DNA of 64,000 nt from Paenibacillus solani (GTDB lineage Bacteria; Bacillota; Bacilli; Paenibacillales; Paenibacillaceae): contig NZ_LIUT01000001.1 of the NCBI RefSeq assembly GCF_001277345.1, positions 800,491 to 864,490 on the forward strand, written 5' to 3'. Positions 1 through 6,800 of this stretch are shown in pieces. The notes under the pieces are model-generated. The model was not told where the DNA came from. It made no database searches and was given only the letters and a program-made list of their open reading frames with translations. Each line of letters begins with the position of its first letter. Position 1 is the stretch's first letter. The position numbers were made by a program, and so were the translations under genes.

Positions 1-111
1 TCTTGATAACCCGAGGGGATATGGAATACTGATGATTTTGTTTTTAAGTCTGTCTACTTGACAGGGGGCACTTCATTTCTTAGTCGGCCTGTTTATATGG
101 AAGAGTGAAAC

Positions 112-981
112 TTATTTCTGTATGATCGTAATTTCGACATTCGGATCCAAACTTCTTACGATGGATTTAAGTCTGGGCATCTCCAGGATATGAACCCGGT
201 AGACCAGAACTTCCGCACCGATGGAGTCACCGGTAAACGTAGTATCGTCTCCAGGTTCTATCGCTCTGGATTCATACCCCATAATAGCTTTCATGTTATG
301 CCTGATGTCCGCTTCGTATAAGGTGCGAATACGGACCTCCCGTCGGAGTGGAAGGCTTGAGGTAGTAATACGTCCGGTCTCCAGTGCTGTCAGGCAAGCG
401 ATGGCAGAATACATTGCCCTTTCCCAGCCAAGCAGCAGTCCTGCCAGTGTCAGTATAAATAGATTGATCGCGACATGGATGTAGGGCAGCCTCAATCGGG
501 TCAACATTTCAGACAACGGCTGAGTTATTTTGGGCATCTGGAGCGTATCCAGGATAACGCCGTAGCGAAGGCCGATTCCGATACCGAGTCCAAGGAAAAT
601 ACCGCCAATCCCTGCGCTCCCGATCTTGCTGTCTATAAGGGCTGGAACCGGAAAGAACAGGATGGAGCAAATCGAGAAGCTGAGGAGTCCTACCGCTGCA
701 ATCCTGACTTTTCTCCTGACCGATTCACGGTAGGCAAGCAAAAGCAAAGGTAAATTTAAGGCAAACACAAACATGCCAGTATGAATTCCTGTCAGATGCG
801 AAGCGAGCGCGGAGATCCCGGTCACGCCGCCTGCAATAATTCCGCCAGGAACAAGAAATAGATCCAATCCGAAGGCTGCTATCAGGCCACCGATAGCAGC
901 CATCACCAATCTCCTGCGGGTACTAACATGTTTGGAGACCACATGTGTATGGTCCGCTGTGCTTATTGGAGCTGGAACCAT
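112..981 (-). CDS. YitT family membrane protein with C-terminal DUF2179
   Basis: A 289-residue integral membrane protein of the YitT family. About five hydrophobic segments lie in residues 25-215, including the family-typical first helix with VPGGIIAGGVTG, where prolines and glycines are conserved. A soluble DUF2179-type domain follows (about 225-289, with tyrosine-rich RTLYEADIRH and a closing ITIIQK). The transported substrate of this family is not established. The ATG at 981 follows an AAAAGGGGG ribosome site. The gene starts only 15 nt after khtU, so it is probably the last gene of a khtT-khtU-yitT transcript. Family assignment is firm; function is unknown. Confidence 0.88.
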   Translation of the reverse strand: MVPAPISTADHTHVVSKHVSTRRRLVMAAIGGLIAAFGLDLFLVPGGIIAGGVTGISALASHLTGIHTGMFVFALNLPLLLLAYRESVRRKVRIAAVGLLSFSICSILFFPVPALIDSKIGSAGIGGIFLGLGIGIGLRYGVILDTLQMPKITQPLSEMLTRLRLPYIHVAINLFILTLAGLLLGWERAMYSAIACLTALETGRITTSSLPLRREVRIRTLYEADIRHNMKAIMGYESRAIEPGDDTTFTGDSIGAEVLVYRVHILEMPRLKSIVRSLDPNVEITIIQK

Positions 982-996
982 GGCACTATCCCCCTT

Positions 997-2241
997 TTAA
1001 CCGTTAACACTTTCGTCCTTTAGCTTCGGTTTAACCGGTTTCTTCTCCCGATGATCTTTAAATTTAAATACTTTATTTAATAAGTTATATACATGTTTGG
1101 ACTCCTTGGTGAGGAGCGGTCCGAGTATCGCGAGTATTAGGACATACAGGGCTGCAAAGGGCTGAATAAAGGTCGCAAGCCCTCCCGCCTTTCCCATATT
1201 TGCGAGAATGATCGAGAATTCACCACGGGATACAATCGTCAGACCGATGTTGGAGGACGCTTTGGAAGATAAACCCGCACTGCGTCCTGCAAGCATCCCT
1301 GAAATAAAGTTACCGAGGAGCGTAATGATTACGGCGATAAGTGATAACCACACAGCCCCGCCTAGCTCGGATGGCACAATCGTTAAACCGAAGCTAAAGA
1401 AGAATATGGCTCCAAAAAAATCGCGGAAAGGTAAAATCAAATGCTCAATGCGTTCCCGATGCTCCGTCTCAGCCAAAACGAGACCGACAAGTAGGGCGCC
1501 GATTGCCTCGGCAACATGAATCGTTTCCGCGAAACCTGCCAGTAAGAACAGAGCGGCAAAGACAACCAAGGCGAATAATTCGTTGGAACGGATGTTTAAA
1601 ACCCGGTTCAAGAACGGAACGGCTTTTCGACCAACAATAAGGATAAGCAGCATAAATCCGAGGGCAATCACCGCAGATATCAGTACTCCGCCCAGAGATG
1701 ATGATCCGCTCAATACGAGGCCGGACAGAATAGAGATATATACAGCGAGGAAAACATCCTCGAACATGATAATACCGAGAATCATTTCAGTTTCGGGATT
1801 CGCGGTTCTTTTCAGGTCAACCAGCACCTTAGCAACAATAGCGCTTGACGAGATTGTGGTTATTCCTGCGACAATCAGTGTTTCGGCTAGGGGAAATCCA
1901 GCAAATATACCAATCATCAGTCCGAGCGTAAAGTTAATCGCTATATAGATACTGCCTCCGACAATGATGGACTTACCTGATTTAATTAATCTTCCGACGG
2001 AGAATTCCAAGCCGAGATAGAATAGAAGGAATAGTACGCCAATTCTGCCCATAAAGTCGATGAGCGGTGCACTTTCTATAAAACGAAAATCGAATGTTCC
2101 AAAGTGAAAAGCATGAGGACCAACCGCCATCCCCACCAGGATATAGAAAGGGACGACGGAAAAGCGGAGTTTAGCTGATAGCAGCCCCGCTATGGCGATC
2201 AAGGCGATCGCTAATCCAACTTCTAAAACCAAATGATCCAT
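997..2241 (-). CDS. khtU: Monovalent cation:proton antiporter, KhtU-like (CPA2 family)
   Basis: A 414-residue protein with the 12-13 hydrophobic helices of the CPA2/Kef family. It begins with a helix at once (LVLEVGLAIALIAIAG) and has the family segments GRIGVLFLLFYLGLEFS and AIGALLVGLVLAET. The tail after about residue 390 is basic and cytoplasmic. Length matches B. subtilis KhtU (YhaU), a K+/H+ antiporter that works with the soluble subunit KhtT; the khtT homologue lies 3 nt upstream on the same strand. The third B. subtilis gene, khtS, is not present here. Likely role: K+ (or NH4+) efflux in exchange for protons under alkaline or salt stress. The ion specificity is inferred. Confidence 0.88.
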   Translation of the reverse strand: MDHLVLEVGLAIALIAIAGLLSAKLRFSVVPFYILVGMAVGPHAFHFGTFDFRFIESAPLIDFMGRIGVLFLLFYLGLEFSVGRLIKSGKSIIVGGSIYIAINFTLGLMIGIFAGFPLAETLIVAGITTISSSAIVAKVLVDLKRTANPETEMILGIIMFEDVFLAVYISILSGLVLSGSSSLGGVLISAVIALGFMLLILIVGRKAVPFLNRVLNIRSNELFALVVFAALFLLAGFAETIHVAEAIGALLVGLVLAETEHRERIEHLILPFRDFFGAIFFFSFGLTIVPSELGGAVWLSLIAVIITLLGNFISGMLAGRSAGLSSKASSNIGLTIVSRGEFSIILANMGKAGGLATFIQPFAALYVLILAILGPLLTKESKHVYNLLNKVFKFKDHREKKPVKPKLKDESVNG

Positions 2242-2244
2242 CCA

Positions 2245-2736
2245 TCAACCACGTCCGTTCATCAAGATTTGTTTAAAGAGCCGCTGCTGCTGACGTTCAC
2301 CGACAACGACCAGTGTCGAATCCGGTGTTATCATAACGTCTGGTCCGGGGTTGATATGTTTACTGTTTTTATCAACTCTCGCAATGATGGTTGCACCTGA
2401 GGCTTGACGCACGTCCAGATCACCTATCGATTTACCTGCCCCATAATATTGAGGTTCGATGCGGTACCACTCAATAATCAATTCGTCCAAAGCCATATCA
2501 ATTGTTTCAAGCGCTTTGGGTTTATAGGTTAGACCGCCAACGATCGCGGCAATTTGGCGCGCCTCGTCATCATCCAGGGAAATCATTGAGATGCTTTCAT
2601 CGGGATCGTCATGCTCATAATGGTACATTTCCCGCCGGCCATCATCATGAATGATGATGACAAGTCTGTCGCCTCCCCGGGTATCAATCATGAATTTTTT
2701 ACCGATTCCGGGTAAATCCGTTTCGCGTACATGCAC
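2245..2736 (-). CDS. khtT: Antiporter regulatory subunit KhtT-like (TrkA-C domain)
   Basis: A 163-residue soluble protein. Residues 1-70 form a small N-terminal domain (GIGKKFMIDTRGGDRLVIIIHDDG) and residues 75-160 a TrkA-C/RCK_C ligand-binding domain (SIGDLDVRQASGATIIARVD, then TPDSTLVVVGE). This is the arrangement of B. subtilis KhtT, which gates KhtU in response to nucleotide and pH signals. The GTG start at 2736 follows TAGGAGGGG with good spacing. It is separated from khtU by 3 nt, so translation is probably coupled. The assignment rests on domain pattern and gene order. Confidence 0.87.
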   Translation of the reverse strand: MHVRETDLPGIGKKFMIDTRGGDRLVIIIHDDGRREMYHYEHDDPDESISMISLDDDEARQIAAIVGGLTYKPKALETIDMALDELIIEWYRIEPQYYGAGKSIGDLDVRQASGATIIARVDKNSKHINPGPDVMITPDSTLVVVGERQQQRLFKQILMNGRG

Positions 2737-2761
2737 AGTTAACCCCTCCTAAATAACACTT

Positions 2762-2791
2762 AATTTATGGTTTCGCAGATTGGTCAGACAA
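2762..2791 (-). promoter_or_regulatory. Candidate sigma-A promoter for khtT-khtU-yitT
   Basis: Read on the minus strand, TTGTCT (2786-2791) and TAAATT (2762-2767) are 18 nt apart, about 25 nt before the khtT GTG. The -35 fits well and the -10 is weak. Confidence 0.4.
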
Positions 2792-2973
2792 CTTACAAAA
2801 AATACACACAGTCAAATAAATCAGCCTTTGCGGATGATTTTTAAACAGTCTTTAATAATCCCAAGCAATGATAATGCACAAGGGATGTCGGATTTATTTT
2901 AAGATTTCCAAAAAAATGGGCGATTTAAAGATACCGCAGTCCGTATGACTGCGAAATTGGAAAGGGAATGGTC

Positions 2974-3321
2974 TCAAACGAATTTTGAGGTGAATTTAAT
3001 GGGGAATAATAATAAAAGCCGGAGTCGAAGCGGTATAATCGACCGATAGGGCAGACGTGATTTGAGCGTCTGCTGCAGAAGGGCGGCCGACATTATTAAG
3101 AACAACAAGGGCAAAGAATTGCCGGTTGCCTTAACTTTGGTAACCATTTGGGAATGCTTCAGAACAGTCGCTTTTAGTAGCAGGCCGTCTTTATACGCAG
3201 GCCGCTCATCTAAAGTCTCACTGCTATAATACTCCTGGAAGGGAATGTGGATAGCCAGAGCCGTAACCAACATAAGTACCAGCATTCCTGTGATTCTTGC
3301 TGTTTTAAATAAACGCTGCAC
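2974..3321 (-). CDS. Small hypothetical membrane protein
   Basis: 115 residues, not assigned to a family. There is one N-terminal hydrophobic helix (residues 11-27, GMLVLMLVTALAIHIPF) and a second hydrophobic stretch at about 70-86 (LPLLFLIMSAALL), followed by a basic, leucine-rich tail. The GTG start at 3321 is supported by AAGGGGGC 8 nt upstream, which argues that it is a real gene. A palindrome overlaps its likely promoter (see 3372-3394), suggesting repressor control. The odd LRLRLLLLFPIKF tail could be a low-complexity end or an unnoticed frameshift. Confidence 0.55.
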   Translation of the reverse strand: MQRLFKTARITGMLVLMLVTALAIHIPFQEYYSSETLDERPAYKDGLLLKATVLKHSQMVTKVKATGNSLPLLFLIMSAALLQQTLKSRLPYRSIIPLRLRLLLLFPIKFTSKFV

Positions 3322-3354
3322 GGCTTCTGCCCCCTTCGTCCTAAGCTCTTTTTC

Positions 3355-3394
3355 ATCATAACATAAAAATAATCGTTCTCATAACGAGAACGAT
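3355..3394 (-). promoter_or_regulatory. Operator-like inverted repeat overlapping a promoter
   Basis: ATCGTTCTC (3372-3380) and GAGAACGAT (3386-3394) form a perfect 9-bp inverted repeat around ATAAC. On the minus strand a good -10 (TATGAT, 3355-3360) lies just downstream, so the palindrome covers the -35 and spacer region of the small membrane-protein gene. Its size and symmetry suit a dimeric repressor. It resembles but does not match Fur/Zur-type boxes. Confidence 0.5.
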
Positions 3395-3416
3395 AAATTA
3401 TTTTTGAACACTTTTG

Positions 3417-3438
3417 TAGATCGATTGTTATCGATCTA
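3417..3438. promoter_or_regulatory. Second inverted repeat, TAGATCGA-N6-TCGATCTA
   Basis: A perfect 8-bp inverted repeat with a 6-nt centre (TTGTTA). It lies 22 bp from the 3372-3394 palindrome and just after the stop side of the 61-aa gene. It could be a second operator, or a weak hairpin end for the 61-aa gene, although no U-tract follows on either strand. Confidence 0.35.
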
Positions 3439-3462
3439 ATAGATGGAGAGCGTTCCGCTATT

Positions 3463-3648
3463 TTATTTTTTACGAAGTTTATCATTGTTCTCTGCTTCAG
3501 GATTTGAATGCGCTTTGTCTTCTTCTCCCAATAGCCCAAGGACAAGGTCATCAAGCTTGTCTGTTGCGGCTTGATCCGGGTGGTCGGGTTCCGGGATAGG
3601 GTCCACGCCTGGGAAGCGACCGTCTAGTATGGGTTTCTTATTGCTCAT
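3463..3648 (-). CDS. Small hydrophilic hypothetical protein (61 aa)
   Basis: 61 residues, strongly charged and proline/aspartate-rich at the N terminus (DPIPEPDHPDQ), with no membrane segment and no recognised domain. The start at 3648 was chosen over an upstream ATG at 3684 because AAAGGAAGG lies at proper distance before it. It probably has its own promoter in the region shared with the divergent YHYH-domain gene. Function unknown. Confidence 0.55.
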   Translation of the reverse strand: MSNKKPILDGRFPGVDPIPEPDHPDQAATDKLDDLVLGLLGEEDKAHSNPEAENNDKLRKK

Positions 3649-3783
3649 GAGGCATCCTTCCTTTCTGGCAATAGATTGCCACAAAACAATTGGTTATATG
3701 TAACGAATAAACATGGGGAGAGGAACTGAAACAATGCACCTTATCACCTGGAAACCATCTTCTTTTTATATAATGCAATTCTT

Positions 3784-3817
3784 TATAGCAATCTGCTATA
3801 TAAGAATATGCTAGAAT
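3784..3817 (+). promoter_or_regulatory. Candidate promoter and inverted repeat before the YHYH protein gene
   Basis: TATAGCA-ATC-TGCTATA (3784-3800) is a perfect 7-bp inverted repeat. Just after it comes an extended -10, TGCTAGAAT (-10 hexamer at 3812-3817), 34 nt before the ATG at 3852. The repeat occupies the -35 region, so it could be an operator. Confidence 0.4.
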
Positions 3818-3851
3818 ATAGAGAGGAAAATGATGCCAGGGGGTTTTTGTC

Positions 3852-4472
3852 ATGAAGAAAAAAATGATATGCTGCACCATCGCTTTATTGCTTATATCAA
3901 GCTCGGTCGTGTCTGCCCATCCGGGAAGAACGGATGCCAGAGGAGGACATACCTGTCGCACCAATTGTGAACGCTGGGGGCTTTCTTATGGCGAGTATCA
4001 TTATCATAACGGGGGGAGTTCATCAGGCAGCAAGTCGGCTGCATCCGCTCCTAAATCCTCTCAAAAGAGCACAACCAAATCGACTGCCCCGAAGCCTGCG
4101 GCTCCGGCTTATACGAAATCCGGCCTTAGCGTATACTTTAACGGCAGCAAGGTGAAGTTTGACAGTGAGCCGTTGGTTTATAACAACATCAATTTGGTGC
4201 CGCTGCGTGAAATTGCAGAAGGAATGGGAGCACAAGTTACGTGGAATCGTGACGCTGGCAGTATTGGCGTCCAAAGAGGCAATCATAAAATGACTCTTAC
4301 GATTGGAAGCAAAACCGTTTATTATAATGGCAAGTCGGAAACGGTTACGGTTGCCCCGAAATTGATCAATGGCGTGACATATGTCCCTATACAGGTATTT
4401 GCAAGAGGTCTTGGTGCTGGCATAAATTATTCGGATTATGATAAAACGCTAAGAATTTCATTCGGAGGATAA
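3852..4472 (+). CDS. Secreted YHYH-domain protein with copper-amine-oxidase-like stalk domain
   Basis: 206 residues. A Sec signal peptide spans about 1-22 (basic MKKK, hydrophobic core, VSA|H). It is followed by a YHYH motif region (about 23-55) with histidines and cysteines in GGHTCRTNC and GEYHYH, then a Ser/Lys/Pro linker (about 60-90). A stalk domain (copper amine oxidase N-terminal type, about 92-205) carries the typical NLVPLREIAEGMGAQV and TYVPIQVFARGLG. Stalk domains are common on Paenibacillus exported proteins. The YHYH segment could bind a metal, but that is inference. The ATG follows AGGGGG 8 nt upstream. Confidence 0.78.
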   Translation: MKKKMICCTIALLLISSSVVSAHPGRTDARGGHTCRTNCERWGLSYGEYHYHNGGSSSGSKSAASAPKSSQKSTTKSTAPKPAAPAYTKSGLSVYFNGSKVKFDSEPLVYNNINLVPLREIAEGMGAQVTWNRDAGSIGVQRGNHKMTLTIGSKTVYYNGKSETVTVAPKLINGVTYVPIQVFARGLGAGINYSDYDKTLRISFGG

Positions 4473-4514
4473 CAACATTACGTTTTTATCTAATTTAGGG
4501 AGAGGGGCATTTGC

Positions 4515-4949
4515 TTGAGTTTCTTTGATAAATTTAAGGCTGGCGTATCTGACGCTGGGAACAAAGCCAAAACGCTGGTCGAGATTAATCGGTTAAAACT
4601 GCAAAATAGCGGAAAGAAAAGTGATATTGATGAACAGCTGCTGGAAATCGGCAAGGTTGTATTTGCTGCAACCGAAGCAGGAAATTGGCCGCCTGATCAG
4701 GAAAGTATTCAAGATTACGTTGCCAGGATACATCAGTTGAAATTTGAAATTGAACAAAACCTGCTTCATATTGCTAATCTTACTGATGAGAAGGTTTGCA
4801 GAAGCTGTGGGAACAGTTCGGCAATCAATGCTAAATTCTGTGCCTCTTGCGGCCAGACTTTCGAAATCATTCAAGTAAAGTCTGACGAGGAGCAGCGTGA
4901 AGAAATCCCTCTCTTGGAGAATGGCCAGGACCAAGCCGAACCGAAGTAA
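4515..4949 (+). CDS. Zinc-ribbon domain protein with helical N-terminal half
   Basis: 144 residues. An alpha-helical, charged N-terminal region (about 1-92) resembles small coiled-coil cytoplasmic proteins. A zinc ribbon follows at about 95-117, with CRSCG and CASCG knuckles 12 residues apart. The tail is acidic. The TTG start at 4515 is preceded by GGGAGAGGGG. It lies 42 nt after the YHYH gene and may share its transcript. The hairpin at 5063-5100 would end it. Function unknown beyond zinc binding. Confidence 0.68.
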   Translation: MSFFDKFKAGVSDAGNKAKTLVEINRLKLQNSGKKSDIDEQLLEIGKVVFAATEAGNWPPDQESIQDYVARIHQLKFEIEQNLLHIANLTDEKVCRSCGNSSAINAKFCASCGQTFEIIQVKSDEEQREEIPLLENGQDQAEPK

Positions 4950-5062
4950 TAAGATTGGGACTAGCTTGGACATAGATTCGAGAGCGGCCGAGGACAGCGG
5001 TAGTGCTATACGTTCATGAGTCGACCGAATTAGATGTCGGGATGAAGGTCTGTACAATGAAG

Positions 5063-5100
5063 CCGTACCCTGGTTCGAAATAACCAGGGACGGTTTTTTC
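5063..5100 (+). terminator. Rho-independent terminator after the zinc-ribbon gene
   Basis: CCGTACCCTGGTT and AACCAGGGACGG form a stem with one bulged A around CGAAAT, followed by TTTTTTC. The stretch between the zinc-ribbon stop and this hairpin (4950-5062) holds no gene. It contains a short AGCGG-rich sequence also seen elsewhere in the window. Confidence 0.8.
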
Positions 5101-5140
5101 TCTGTTCTATGTGAAGGGAGCAGCACTTTGTTACAGAATG

Positions 5141-5169
5141 TTAATAAAGACTCTTATTCATAATATAAT
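5141..5169 (+). promoter_or_regulatory. Candidate promoter of the binding-protein/kinase/regulator operon
   Basis: A perfect TATAAT lies at 5164-5169. The hexamer 17 nt upstream (TTAATA, 5141-5146) is a poor -35, which would suit an activator-dependent promoter. It is 45 nt before the ATG at 5215. Confidence 0.4.
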
Positions 5170-5214
5170 CGTTTTATGGAAGGATTTCTTACTAGCTGAT
5201 GGGAGTGGGGACAT

Positions 5215-6771
5215 ATGCCATTGAACAAGTCCTGGAATGATGAGTTTTTTCAACAAAGGCATCGAAAGAGATCAAGGCTGCTTAAAGGTAAAGTTCTATT
5301 CCTTCCTGTATGCGCTTTCTTGCTGCTCCTTGCTGCTGGGTGTAATGGACCGGGCCGCATAGAAAATGACCCGCTAAAGAAACCGTCAGAGAGTAATTCA
5401 ATCAATATCGTCATATCCGGCTTGGGGATGCCCTTCCCGGAAGGCATGGACGAGAACGACAATCCGTATTTGAACTATATCGAGGAGCAAACAGGGCTTG
5501 AGATCGGAGTTCAATTACCGCCAACTGAGGTTTATAACGAGAAAATGGATGTGATTATGTCTTCAGGAAACTTACCTGACATGCTCCATACGTATGAGCC
5601 GGTCTGGTTCGACAAGTATGTCAAGCAGAAAGCGTTTATGCAGCTGGACGAGTTGATCGATGAATATGGTCCTCATCTTAAAGAGAAAATTCCGGCAGAG
5701 GTGTGGGATCGGGTCCGATATGGAGGCAAAATCTATGCGGTTCCGAGCTTGAACGAAGTGACAGGCGCAGAGTTAATGTATGGCCGAAAGGATTGGCTTG
5801 ATCGACTTGGTTTGGAACCGCCCGAAACGTTGGAGGAATATTACGAAGTCATTCGCGCCTTCACATTGGATGATCCAGACGGTAACGGCTTGCCGGATAC
5901 GATCGGGCTTACCTTGACATCAAATCTTGGACGGTCCTCTCCCTTCTTCGGTGCTTTCGGTACACAGCGAAATACGTGGTTTGAACGGGATGGACAACTG
6001 GTCAACGGCAGCATTCTGCCTGAGACGAAGGAGACCTTGGCGTTCTTTGCCAAGTTGTATCAAGAGAACCTGCTGGATCGGGAGTTTCCGCTGAACCTGC
6101 AAAATAATGTATTCGAAAAAATAGAAAACGGCCAGGTGGGGTTATTCTCTGCCGCGTGGTACGACACGAGAGGACCGATCGCGGCCAATATGAGCAAGGA
6201 TCCGGAGGCGGAATGGATTCCTCTCCCTTATCCTACAGGACCTAAAGGATTCAAAGGGGTGGAAGGGAAGAACATTATCCGCGGTTACAATGTCATTCCC
6301 GCCGAATCGGAGAAAGCTGCCCAAGTGATTAAATTTCTGGATTTCATTGCTAGCGATTATAAAACACTGAAGCTTGGCTTTGAGAACGAAATTTGGCGCT
6401 GGGAGAATGGAGCCATCGTGACTGACTTTGCTCTTCACGACAAGCATTTATATCGTGGAATATATCAGTCTCTGGTTGATGTGCCGGATCAACAACTATT
6501 TAAGCAGCGGCTGGACTCATTAGGCGATTTTAATCTGTATAACAATTTACAGCTGATTCATTCACACATAATTCCCGATGCATTCTACGGAGTACCCACA
6601 CCAGCGATGACGAAATACAACAAGAAGCTCAAGAACTTGGAAGATGTGTTTACAAAGATCATCATGGGGCTTGAACCTCTGGATGCTTTCGATGATTATG
6701 TGAGGACCTGGAAGGAAGAAGGAGGAGATGAAATCACGAAGGAAGTGAATGAGTGGTATTCCAAACAATAA
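5215..6771 (+). CDS. Extracellular solute-binding lipoprotein (family 1, LplA-like)
   Basis: 518 residues. A long basic N terminus (RHRKRSR) precedes the hydrophobic core and lipobox LAAGC, with the lipidated cysteine near residue 43. The mature part has the two-lobe periplasmic-binding fold of large LplA/YtcQ-type sugar-binding proteins (MSSGNLPDML, then the calcium-loop-like DPDGNGLPDT at about residue 222). It lies 29 nt before the YesM-type kinase gene, so it may present ligand to the sensor as well as to the transporter encoded at 11,089. The ligand is unknown, probably an oligosaccharide. The ATG follows GGGAGTGGGG. Confidence 0.86.
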   Translation: MPLNKSWNDEFFQQRHRKRSRLLKGKVLFLPVCAFLLLLAAGCNGPGRIENDPLKKPSESNSINIVISGLGMPFPEGMDENDNPYLNYIEEQTGLEIGVQLPPTEVYNEKMDVIMSSGNLPDMLHTYEPVWFDKYVKQKAFMQLDELIDEYGPHLKEKIPAEVWDRVRYGGKIYAVPSLNEVTGAELMYGRKDWLDRLGLEPPETLEEYYEVIRAFTLDDPDGNGLPDTIGLTLTSNLGRSSPFFGAFGTQRNTWFERDGQLVNGSILPETKETLAFFAKLYQENLLDREFPLNLQNNVFEKIENGQVGLFSAAWYDTRGPIAANMSKDPEAEWIPLPYPTGPKGFKGVEGKNIIRGYNVIPAESEKAAQVIKFLDFIASDYKTLKLGFENEIWRWENGAIVTDFALHDKHLYRGIYQSLVDVPDQQLFKQRLDSLGDFNLYNNLQLIHSHIIPDAFYGVPTPAMTKYNKKLKNLEDVFTKIIMGLEPLDAFDDYVRTWKEEGGDEITKEVNEWYSKQ

Positions 6772-6800
6772 TGTTGAATGCCAAGAGAGGGGGGAGCTGA

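Noticed and set aside
2935..2953. CGCAGTC-CGTAT-GACTGCG hairpin downstream of the 115-aa membrane-protein gene
   Set aside because: There is no U-tract on the needed strand, so terminator status is not supported.
4950..5062. Possible riboswitch or small RNA before the terminator at 5063
   Set aside because: Checked by eye against common riboswitch consensus elements; none matched, and the terminator fits the upstream gene.
4593..5126. A 177-codon minus-strand frame opposite the zinc-ribbon gene
   Set aside because: It crosses a strong terminator and lies opposite a gene with a clear CxxC zinc ribbon and ribosome site.
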